Part shown: piece by piece, positions 13,313 through 19,977 of the stretch | Layout: each line of letters starts with the position of its first letter | How positions within the stretch are numbered: position 1 is the first letter of the stretch | Position numbers and translations under genes: made by a program | Notes under the pieces: generated by a model | The model's database searches: none | What the model was told of the DNA's origin: nothing | Seen by the model: the letters and a program-made list of their open reading frames with translations, nothing else | Source of the DNA: CAZTLI01 sp964614375 | Lineage (GTDB): Bacteria > Chloroflexota > Anaerolineae > Aggregatilineales > Phototrophicaceae | Length of the DNA stretch: 19,977 bases | Direction: 5' to 3' | Assembly (NCBI GenBank): GCA_964614375.1 | Contig: CAZTLI010000043.1 | Coordinates: forward strand, 1-19,977

Positions 13313-14698
13313 CTACTGACTACGCTCCGACGCACCCTTGCTTTCGCGAAAACTGAGACGGATCGGCGTTCCCTCAAACGGGAATTCTGCGCGCAGCCGA
13401 TTTTCCAGATAACGCCGATAGCTAAAATGCACCAGACGATTGTCATTCACATGAAACAGGAAAACGGGTGGATCGACTGCCACTTGAGTCGCGTAATACA
13501 ATTTGAGGCGACGTGTCCCTTTTGGCGGTGGTGGATGATGCTCAACGGCTTCGCGCAATATCCGATTGAGTTCGGCGGTTTGGATACGAATATACCGCTG
13601 CTGCCAAACATTGTGCGCCGTTTCCAGCACTTGATGAATACGCTGCCCACTGAGCGCGCTGACGAAAATAAGGGGTGCATAGGGAAGAAACTGTAAGCGT
13701 TCTCGTATCTTGCGTTCCTGTTCCACAATTGTGAACGAATCTTTTTCAACCGCATCCCATTTATTGACGACAATCACGATACTTTTGTAGGCATCCAGCA
13801 CGTATCCTGCAATGTGCTCATCTTGATCGGTCACGCCGTCGGTCGCGTCAATCAGCAATAGAGCCACATCCGCACGCGAAATCGCCTTCATTGCCCGCAA
13901 GACACTATATTTTTCGACGCCGGGTTCGATTTTTCCGCGTCGTCGAATCCCTGCGGTGTCAATCAATGTCACGGGTTCTCCATGCCACTGTATGGTTGTG
14001 TCGATTGCGTCACGGGTTGTCCCCGCCACCGGGCTGACGATTACGCGGTCTTCGCCCAGGAGTTTATTCAGTAAGGTGCTTTTGCCCACATTGGGACGAC
14101 CCACAATCGCAATTTTGAGGTCTTCATCAGCATCCTCATCATCTTGCTCAAGAACTGTGCTTTGCAGGGCTTTCACCACAGCGTCTAACAAATCGCCCAC
14201 ACCCAGGCCATGAATCGCACTTATTGCAACAACTTCACCCAGACCAAGGCTATAGAATTCGATTGAATCGCTAACATGCGCCAAATCATCACTCTTATTG
14301 GCGGCAATGATGACGGGCTTATGGGTACGGCGCAGAATCTCGGCAATTTCTTCATCGGCAGCCGTCACGCCATGCACATTATCCACAAGCATCACAATTG
14401 CATCCGCATCTTGAATTGCAATCAAGGCTTGCGCTTTAATCTCGGCGACAAATTCAACACTGCCTTCCGCCAGCGGGGATTCATCACGGCTATCACGCGG
14501 TTGATAGACTTCTATACCGCCGGTATCTATCACGGTGAAAGTAACGCCGTTCCAGAAGCTCTCTGCTTGAAGGCGGTCTCGTGTTGTACCGGGAATATCG
14601 TCGGTCACCGCCATACGCTGACCGACAAGACGATTGAATAATGTGCTCTTCCCAACATTGGGGCGTCCGACCAATGCAACCAGTGGCTTATGTGCCAT
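13313..14698 (-). CDS. der: GTPase Der (EngA), ribosome biogenesis
   Basis: Der is a tandem-GTPase factor needed for 50S ribosomal subunit assembly. The 461-residue product has two G domains. Domain 1 has G1 GRPNVGKS at 11-18, DTGG at 58-61 and NKSD at 134-137. Domain 2 has a second GRPNVGKS at 200-207, DTAG and NKWD. An acidic linker (EQDDEDADEDL) joins the domains, and a C-terminal KH-like domain follows. Length is typical. The start is ATG 14698 (MAHKPLVALVG), because the upstream in-frame start at 14824 adds 42 residues with no family counterpart. GGAGG stands 13 nt before the ATG. The gap of 142 nt to cdaR holds a hairpin and an extended -10 element. Confidence 0.97.
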   Translation of the reverse strand: MAHKPLVALVGRPNVGKSTLFNRLVGQRMAVTDDIPGTTRDRLQAESFWNGVTFTVIDTGGIEVYQPRDSRDESPLAEGSVEFVAEIKAQALIAIQDADAIVMLVDNVHGVTAADEEIAEILRRTHKPVIIAANKSDDLAHVSDSIEFYSLGLGEVVAISAIHGLGVGDLLDAVVKALQSTVLEQDDEDADEDLKIAIVGRPNVGKSTLLNKLLGEDRVIVSPVAGTTRDAIDTTIQWHGEPVTLIDTAGIRRRGKIEPGVEKYSVLRAMKAISRADVALLLIDATDGVTDQDEHIAGYVLDAYKSIVIVVNKWDAVEKDSFTIVEQERKIRERLQFLPYAPLIFVSALSGQRIHQVLETAHNVWQQRYIRIQTAELNRILREAVEHHPPPPKGTRRLKLYYATQVAVDPPVFLFHVNDNRLVHFSYRRYLENRLRAEFPFEGTPIRLSFRESKGASERSQ

Positions 14699-14733
14699 GG
14701 GGATGTCAATGCCTCCACTTTGCCAATGCCCAC

Positions 14734-14742
14734 ATTGTATCA
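14734..14742 (-). promoter_or_regulatory. Possible extended -10 promoter element before der
   Basis: The minus strand reads TGATACAAT, a TG-N-TACAAT extended -10 box, 36 nt before the der start. No good -35 hexamer is present. Der could therefore be transcribed independently of cdaR as well as by read-through. Confidence 0.35.
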
Positions 14743-14806
14743 GGCGACAAAAAAGATGTGCAGTCTGATTCAATATGGCGGCAGGGGTTTGGTGCTTGAC
14801 CTTAAC

Positions 14807-14825
14807 GATGGCGACCTTCGCCATC
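14807..14825 (-). repeat. Hairpin between cdaR and der
   Basis: GATGGCGA (14807-14814) and TCGCCATC (14818-14825) form a perfect 8-bp stem with a 3-nt loop, 16 nt after the cdaR stop. No T-run follows on either strand, so it is not a clean intrinsic terminator. It may protect the mRNA 3' end or act as a weak attenuator. Confidence 0.45.
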
Positions 14826-14840
14826 AGGAACGAGGATGTA

Positions 14841-16097
14841 TTATGGTGTTGCTTCCGGCGTGGTCTCTGGAATTCCCGAAATCGTGATATTGACGGTTGC
14901 AGGCAAAATATTCGTTTCCAGTTGCCCCTGTTGGATTAATACAACAGGTTCGACATCATATGTTCCGTTTTGCAGGTTATCGACATCCACAACCACGCGA
15001 ATATCGCTATCTGTCAGCGCTTCAACAACTGGCTGAGGCCCTGTGATATAGACCGAAACTGTCGCCGGTGTGATTTGTGCTTCCGCGCCGTCTGGCAAGC
15101 CAATGATTTCGATAGCAATATTATCGATCTGATCTGCCGCAGTTAGGGCTGTAATATCGACATTTACCGTTATCACTTGAGATTCTTCAGAAATTAACAG
15201 CACACCAACGGGTATCTGCACGCCGACATTGATTTCAAAACTCTCGGTACGTCCGGTTAAGTCAATTGGCTCTGTTTGCAACGTGCTTTGAATCCGACTG
15301 AGTTGTGTAGGTGACCCACTGATAAACACAGTATGCGGGTCATAACTCATGGATGATAGCACATACCCATCTGGCAAAGTTTCTAACAGAAAATTCGGAC
15401 GCACCGGAAATTCTCTAATATCGTCGCGCTGGCTTAGCTGCGCGGTTATCATTAAGTCTACAGGTTCAACCGTTACATTGGTCACCCGGCGTCCCGATTC
15501 ATCCATGGGGACGAGTTGAATCTGTTGGGTGAACGTGCTGCGTTGCCCGGCCAGGTCGATAATCGCCCGCACTTCGGTCACCTGTTCAACCCGGCTCTGT
15601 GGGCCGCTGACCAATACCTGACTTACTTCAGGTACCAGTTCATCCACCCGAATATCGGCTGGTGGATCGCTGCGCGCGACGATAACCACAGGTTTTTGAC
15701 GCCGTTCGACAGTCTCAATCGTGAACTGAATTTGCCCCGGTTGCGGTTCGACAATCGCTTGACGGTCAATTTCTGCCACAAGAGGAATACGATAAGACCG
15801 TCCCGGCTCTAATCCACGCAAATCCGCTGTAATATGCACATCATCAACGGTAATCGTATCGAGTATGGCACGGTTGGCACGCGCACTCACACGCGCATTG
15901 AGATTAGGACTGTTCACGACAATCACGTCTTCATCCAACAATACGTCAACAGTCACCGTCCCATCAAGAACGCGCTGTTCAACCGACTGGTTAATGGCAA
16001 TAACCCAAATAAAAAAAGCCAACAATAATGAACCCGCAAACCAATATACATTATCCATCAATGTGTGGTTTAGCCGTAGAGAGCGAAGTAATTGCAT
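14841..16097 (-). CDS. cdaR: YbbR-domain protein, CdaA regulator-like
   Basis: The 418-residue product has one transmembrane helix (about residues 17-36, WFAGSLLLAFFIWVIAINQ) followed by an extracytoplasmic part of repeated YbbR beta-domains, about four copies. Recurring strand endings such as VSVYITGPQPVVEAL and VFISGSPTQLSRI mark them. YbbR proteins (CdaR in Firmicutes) sit in the membrane beside the CdaA diadenylate cyclase and modulate it. The start is ATG 16097, which shares one base with the cdaA stop (TGATG), giving tight coupling. An in-frame upstream start at 16148 would lie within cdaA and is not needed. The C-terminus ends in a Pro/Thr-rich tail. Confidence 0.88.
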   Translation of the reverse strand: MQLLRSLRLNHTLMDNVYWFAGSLLLAFFIWVIAINQSVEQRVLDGTVTVDVLLDEDVIVVNSPNLNARVSARANRAILDTITVDDVHITADLRGLEPGRSYRIPLVAEIDRQAIVEPQPGQIQFTIETVERRQKPVVIVARSDPPADIRVDELVPEVSQVLVSGPQSRVEQVTEVRAIIDLAGQRSTFTQQIQLVPMDESGRRVTNVTVEPVDLMITAQLSQRDDIREFPVRPNFLLETLPDGYVLSSMSYDPHTVFISGSPTQLSRIQSTLQTEPIDLTGRTESFEINVGVQIPVGVLLISEESQVITVNVDITALTAADQIDNIAIEIIGLPDGAEAQITPATVSVYITGPQPVVEALTDSDIRVVVDVDNLQNGTYDVEPVVLIQQGQLETNILPATVNITISGIPETTPEATP

Positions 16098-16960
16098 CAG
16101 GCTCGTTTCCGCAAATCCTGTAGACGTACCAACGTACTGTTCACCCACTCACGGGCCATCTCCCATGGGCGTTTGGTATGACGACGTTCGGGGCCATAGA
16201 ACGCATTCAAAATAGTTCGTAACCGATCCACATCGAGTCGAGAAATCATGCGTCCGCCATTGGTTATGGCGATCTTGCCCGTTTCCTCAGACACGACCAC
16301 ACACAGGGCATCACTCACTTCGCTGATGCCTAACGCGGCGCGGTGACGAGTGCCCATTTTCTTTTGTGGCATATTGCGACTCGCTGTTAAAGGTAGTACC
16401 GAAGCGGCGGAGCGAATGCGCCCGTTATAGTCAATAATCACTGCACCATCGTGTAATTCTGTCTTGGGCCAAAAAACCGTGAGCAGCAGTTCCGGGTTTA
16501 CCTGACTATCCAGGATCACGCCAGTGCGAATGTATTCATCGAGGCTGCTATTCCGTTGGAGAACAATGAGCGCACCGTGCCGCCGTTCCGACAATTTTTC
16601 AGATGCCTTGCAGATGTCATCAATAATACTGGCCCGCAGCATATCCGGGGTTTGACGATTGAGGAGAACACTCCCGCGTCCCAACCGCTCAAGGGCATGA
16701 CGGATTTCCGGCTGAAATATCACCGGAATAGCAACCGCCAGCACGGTTAAAGCATTATTGAGCAGCCAGCTCAACGCATCAAGTTGAAACGCGCTGGTGA
16801 TGAGAATCAAGCCAACGATGAGGACGACAATGCCTCGTAAGAGCGCAATCGCCTGTGTCCCACGAAACAAAAAACTCGCACTGAAGAAAACCAGTGCCAC
16901 AAGGACAATATCGACTATTGCGCGTACATCAAGGTTGACTAATGCCCATTGGAGTTCCAC
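16097..16960 (-). CDS. cdaA: Diadenylate cyclase CdaA (c-di-AMP synthase)
   Basis: CdaA condenses two ATP into cyclic di-AMP, a signal for potassium and osmotic balance and the cell wall. The 287-residue product has three predicted membrane helices (about residues 10-85), then the linker IPVIFQPEIRHALERLGRG and a DisA_N catalytic domain. Its DGA motif is at 171-173 (ELHDGAVII) and RHR at 205-207 (GTRHRAALG). Both are intact. GTG 16960 is chosen as start because AGAGG lies 9 nt before it and the N-terminus then matches the family; a start at 17029 would add 23 residues. The stop overlaps the cdaR start. In Firmicutes the next gene is usually glmM; here it is der. Confidence 0.93.
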   Translation of the reverse strand: MELQWALVNLDVRAIVDIVLVALVFFSASFLFRGTQAIALLRGIVVLIVGLILITSAFQLDALSWLLNNALTVLAVAIPVIFQPEIRHALERLGRGSVLLNRQTPDMLRASIIDDICKASEKLSERRHGALIVLQRNSSLDEYIRTGVILDSQVNPELLLTVFWPKTELHDGAVIIDYNGRIRSAASVLPLTASRNMPQKKMGTRHRAALGISEVSDALCVVVSEETGKIAITNGGRMISRLDVDRLRTILNAFYGPERRHTKRPWEMAREWVNSTLVRLQDLRKRA

Positions 16961-17105
16961 AACGAAATGCCTCTGCCTTGCTTTCAATGGTAAATACGGG
17001 CAAGAAATAAACAGGTTGCATCCCACCAACCTGTCTCGCGTGCCTTACCGTATATAACCCACAACCGCACCATCCGATTTGCCGTACTGTAGACGATTTT
17101 GCTGG
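16961..17105 (-). other. Leader region of cdaA with a terminator-like hairpin
   Basis: This 145-nt gap follows the TPR gene. ACAGGTTG (17011-17018) and CAACCTGT (17027-17034) make a perfect 8-bp stem with an 8-nt loop. The minus strand continues into a broken T-rich tail (TTATTTCTT), so it is a weak intrinsic terminator or attenuator 42 nt before cdaA. No convincing promoter and no riboswitch pattern was seen. Confidence 0.45.
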
Positions 17106-19367
17106 TCACCCACCAAGTTGACTGAGCAACCGCTCATAATCCTCCACCTGTTCCGGTTTGAGGGCAATAATCTGGCGGATGGTATCCGCCGCGTCTTTAT
17201 GCAGACCTGCTTCGAGTTGTAACTCGCCCAACGCATCCATTTGTTCAATTGCATCAGCGGTACGCGACAAGCGCACATAAATCTTTGCCAAACGTGAGCG
17301 CAAACCTGTATCATTGGGATAATGCTTGACCAATTCCTCCAACACCTGGGTAATCTTGTTGGACAAACCTTTTTTGGCATATATCCCCAACAACACGTCC
17401 AGGCGTTTGATGGCCTCGACTTGATTACCTTGATTGTAGTAAAGGTCTACGAGCATTCGCAGCGCTTTTTCATCATCCGGCGCGACCTCGATAATCTCTT
17501 CATATACCTTTTGGGCTTTTCGCATTTGCAAACGCATTTGGTCTAAATCAGCGACCTGATGCTTGATAGAGATAAGTTTCTCCGTAGACACCTCGTGCCG
17601 CTTGCCCAATCGTTCAGCCGCGATGTAGGTATCACGCGCCTGGTCAAAATTCCCCAATTGACGATAGGTATTCGCGAGATCGACATACTGGTCGAGCGCC
17701 TCTAACCATCGTTCTTCACCTTCAAGCAGCTCAATGAGACTGATGCGTACCTCAACATCGAGCGGCGCCATTTCCAGCACTTCGGTCAAAATAGAAGCGG
17801 CACGCCCCTTCTCATCGCGCACAAGATAGGAACGCGCCACGGTGTTGTACTTGTTGATCGCCTGTCGCACACGACCTTCGTTCATCATGATTTCAGCCAT
17901 ACGCACATGGATAGGCAGATAATAGGGTGACGTTTCGATAGCGCGGTGCGCTTCATCCATCGCCAGTGTGTGCAACCCTTGTCGAATATAACGGTCGATG
18001 TGCCCGATAGATTCCGCCAGTGCATCGCTGCTTGCATCGACCAGCAATTCAAAGGCTGCCTGATCACCCTCACGCGGCATAATCTCTTCAAGATGGCGAC
18101 GGGTTTCAGCAATGCGCTGTTTCCAGTCTTTACCGCTCATTAAGCCCACAAATCGCTCATTAACAGCCGCCAGCGCCTGTTCATTGCGCCCATCGAGCGC
18201 GGTTACAAGCCGATCATACGTATTGGTGAGTTCTTCAGCTTCGTCGGGTTCTACCGCTAATGTCGTTTCGACAGCCTGCAAGCTCTTAACCAGATAGCGT
18301 GTCGCCTTCTTTTGTTCGCCCATTTTAAAGTAGGCCTGCCCAAGACCGTGCATCGCACCCGCAGCCAATTGCGGGTCTGTAATCGCTTCACCGAGATGTT
18401 TGGCAGCTTCTGCGGCGTTGTTCTTTTCCAGCAGCAAACCACCCAGCGACAATTTCAACGCCGGATGCCGTAGGCCCTTTTCGGCACGTTGATAGGCTTC
18501 TATCGCCTGCTCAATCAGCCCTTGCCGCTGCATTTCCATCCCTTGCAGAGCATCACCCCCAAACGCATCCAACGTGCCGCTTTCAACCACAAAGGCCGCC
18601 AGCAGCATCAAAGCGTTATTCATGGCCTCGCCCAGCGGCCCTTTCGGGTCGGCCTCTGCAATTGCCACCACATCATCATCCAGCCCAAAAGGATCAAATC
18701 CACTATCCTGGGAAGGTCTTTTAGCGGCGGTCTTCTCTTTTTCCCAATCAGGCAGCACAACCTCACCACCTGCTTTCAATGCGCGTAAAGCGTTCAAGGC
18801 GTGGACATTGCGTTTATCCAGGCGGAGTGCCCGTTCAACGGCTTTAATGGCTTTATCGGTCTGGTCAATTCGGCGGAAGTTGTAGGCAAGCGTCAAATAT
18901 TCACGGACAGCGCTTTTCTTGTCCCCAATCCGTTCATAAGCGCGTGCCAATTTCGCATGAACACCAACCAGACCGGGCGTGAGTTGGGTCGCACGTTCCC
19001 AATTACCAATCGCTTTGTCGAGGTCTTGCTGTGCCAGATAGACATCAGACACCTTGACATACTGCTGCGCCGCTTCTTTAAGACGCCCCATGCGTTCGAG
19101 CACATCGGCGCTTTTCTCTAAAGCGATCGGGTCATCGGGCGACAGTTGAATCGCGCGGTTATAGACCTTAAACGCGCGCTCTAATTGATTGTCTTTCAAG
19201 AGGGATAAACCAAGATGCAGATGTGCCTCCAGGTCTTCGGGATTTTCTTTTAATGCAGCCGTATAAGCTGCAATCGCGCGCGACCAATCTTGATCCCACG
19301 CGGCGTTGTGACCAGCTTCCATGTGTTGTGTATAGACTTCGGGATTTGCTGCCATCTGGTTCACCAT
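17106..19367 (-). CDS. Large TPR-repeat protein
   Basis: A 753-residue soluble protein without signal peptide or membrane helix, built mainly of tetratricopeptide repeats. Examples of the W/L-G-Y-A-F-A-P pattern are AWDQDWSRAIAAYTAALKENP, NQLERAFKVYNRAIQLSP and QDLDKAIGNWERATQLTP in the N-terminal third. Further repeats follow in the middle and C-terminal parts, for example VYEEIIEVAPDDEKAL. An acidic, likely flexible linker (about 210-240, FDPFGLDDDV) separates two repeat blocks. TPR arrays bind other proteins; the partner is unknown. The first ATG 19367 is used, though ATG 19355 (with GGTGA shortly before) is an alternative. It follows argF by 14 nt and is likely cotranscribed with it. Confidence 0.85.
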   Translation of the reverse strand: MVNQMAANPEVYTQHMEAGHNAAWDQDWSRAIAAYTAALKENPEDLEAHLHLGLSLLKDNQLERAFKVYNRAIQLSPDDPIALEKSADVLERMGRLKEAAQQYVKVSDVYLAQQDLDKAIGNWERATQLTPGLVGVHAKLARAYERIGDKKSAVREYLTLAYNFRRIDQTDKAIKAVERALRLDKRNVHALNALRALKAGGEVVLPDWEKEKTAAKRPSQDSGFDPFGLDDDVVAIAEADPKGPLGEAMNNALMLLAAFVVESGTLDAFGGDALQGMEMQRQGLIEQAIEAYQRAEKGLRHPALKLSLGGLLLEKNNAAEAAKHLGEAITDPQLAAGAMHGLGQAYFKMGEQKKATRYLVKSLQAVETTLAVEPDEAEELTNTYDRLVTALDGRNEQALAAVNERFVGLMSGKDWKQRIAETRRHLEEIMPREGDQAAFELLVDASSDALAESIGHIDRYIRQGLHTLAMDEAHRAIETSPYYLPIHVRMAEIMMNEGRVRQAINKYNTVARSYLVRDEKGRAASILTEVLEMAPLDVEVRISLIELLEGEERWLEALDQYVDLANTYRQLGNFDQARDTYIAAERLGKRHEVSTEKLISIKHQVADLDQMRLQMRKAQKVYEEIIEVAPDDEKALRMLVDLYYNQGNQVEAIKRLDVLLGIYAKKGLSNKITQVLEELVKHYPNDTGLRSRLAKIYVRLSRTADAIEQMDALGELQLEAGLHKDAADTIRQIIALKPEQVEDYERLLSQLGG

Positions 19368-19381
19368 CCAACACGACTAAA

Positions 19382-19977
19382 TCAAGCTAACAAATGTATC
19401 AGAATTGCTTTCTGAGCGTGCAGGCGATTTTCGGATTGTTGAAAAATCGCGGAGTGAGCGCCATCTGCCACTTCATTTGTGATTTCATCACCGCGATGCG
19501 CCGGCAAACAATGGAGGACAATATGATTTTCAGCACAATTTGCCAATAAACCCGTATTGACCTGAAAGGGACGGAACAAGGCAATTCGCGCTTGCGCTTC
19601 GGCCTCTTGCCCCATACTCACCCATGTATCAGTATATACCACATTGGCATTTTCAACCGCACGACGTGGATCGTGGGATATATCAATTGTGATTTTCTTA
19701 TTGGTGGTCAGTTCCTCAGCGCGCGCCAATACTTCTTCTTCTAGCTCATAGCCCGCAGGTGTGGCAATCGAAAAATCCATGCCAAAGTGGGCACACGCAT
19801 AGAGTGTGGAGACGGCGACATTGTTACCATCACCCACATACGCGACTTTTAAGCCCTCGAATGACCCAAAGCGTTCGTAGATTGTTAACAAATCTGCCAT
19901 CGCCTGACAGGGGTGATTATAATCACTCAACCCATTAATCACCGGCACACTGGCATATCGTGCTAATTCGACCACAT
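19382..19977 (-). CDS. argF: Ornithine carbamoyltransferase (partial, N-terminus beyond right edge)
   Basis: The enzyme makes citrulline from ornithine and carbamoyl phosphate in arginine synthesis. About 198 C-terminal residues are visible and the frame is open to the window edge. Motifs present are SDYNHPCQAMADL (carbamoyl-phosphate binding HPCQ), VAYVGDGNNVAVS, DTWVSMGQE (ornithine-binding SMG loop), HCLPAHRGDEIT and the closing ENRLHAQKAIL. The HCLP and SMG motifs separate it from aspartate carbamoyltransferase. A GTG at 19975 lies in frame but is internal, because the carbamoyl-phosphate STRTR region must lie upstream. The gene is the first visible of the argF-TPR pair. Confidence 0.95.
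   Translation of the reverse strand, partial: VVELARYASVPVINGLSDYNHPCQAMADLLTIYERFGSFEGLKVAYVGDGNNVAVSTLYACAHFGMDFSIATPAGYELEEEVLARAEELTTNKKITIDISHDPRRAVENANVVYTDTWVSMGQEAEAQARIALFRPFQVNTGLLANCAENHIVLHCLPAHRGDEITNEVADGAHSAIFQQSENRLHAQKAILIHLLA

Noticed and set aside
14699..14824. Upstream in-frame extension of der
   Set aside because: The added 42 residues have no counterpart in the Der family, and the ATG at 14698 begins right before the first G domain.
16961..17105. c-di-AMP (ydaO-type) riboswitch before cdaA
   Set aside because: The gap is short and shows only one simple hairpin, without the conserved GGGGA-type core elements of that riboswitch.
17045..17380. Minus-strand frame of 111 codons between the TPR and cdaA genes
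   Set aside because: It overlaps the TPR gene in another frame, has no ribosome site and no family resemblance.
1..19977. CRISPR array, insertion sequence or prophage
   Set aside because: No spaced direct repeats, transposase, integrase or phage structural gene was seen on either strand.

Overview
The window reads as chromosomal DNA of a Chloroflexota-like bacterium. This is inferred from the combination of gene families (CdaA-CdaR-Der cluster, response-regulator/adenylate-cyclase fusions, tandem signal peptidases, roughly 50% GC); there is no rRNA or phylogenetic marker analysis to prove it. Almost everything is on the minus strand. The two exceptions are an AlkB-type gene (1202-1765) and a response regulator-GAF-cyclase gene (11710-13296).

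Left part: a partial C45/AAT-family N-terminal-nucleophile hydrolase runs off the left edge. Next comes a complete tRNA-Glu(UUC) with its own promoter and intrinsic terminator. Divergent from the tRNA is an AlkB-like dioxygenase whose promoter overlaps a GAAC-N4-GTTC palindrome resembling the Gram-positive SOS box.

Core (about 1.76-11.6 kb): two minus-strand transcription units encode parts of a bacterial microcompartment (BMC). Unit A (promoter near 5660) is CoA-acylating aldehyde dehydrogenase, a tandem-domain BMC shell protein, an exported DsbA-like thiol oxidoreductase, and a class II sugar-phosphate aldolase. Unit B (promoter near 11545, terminator near 8950) is two signal peptidases I, a YgiT-like zinc ribbon, a second BMC-T trimer of the stacking type, and an EutN/CcmL-type BMC-P pentamer. 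Between the units lie a membrane histidine kinase, a CheY-like regulator and a regulator-cyclase fusion. The inferred pathway is: a phosphorylated deoxy-sugar is cleaved by the aldolase to an aldehyde such as lactaldehyde, which the dehydrogenase turns into an acyl-CoA inside the shell. Both enzymes carry plausible encapsulation helices. No BMC-H hexamer, phosphotransacylase or alcohol dehydrogenase is in the window, so the locus is incomplete here.

Right part: the plus-strand regulator-GAF-cyclase gene converges on a minus-strand run of argF (partial), a large TPR protein, cdaA, cdaR and der. It covers arginine synthesis, cyclic-di-AMP synthesis with its YbbR partner, and ribosome assembly. 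No CRISPR array, insertion sequence or phage gene was seen.
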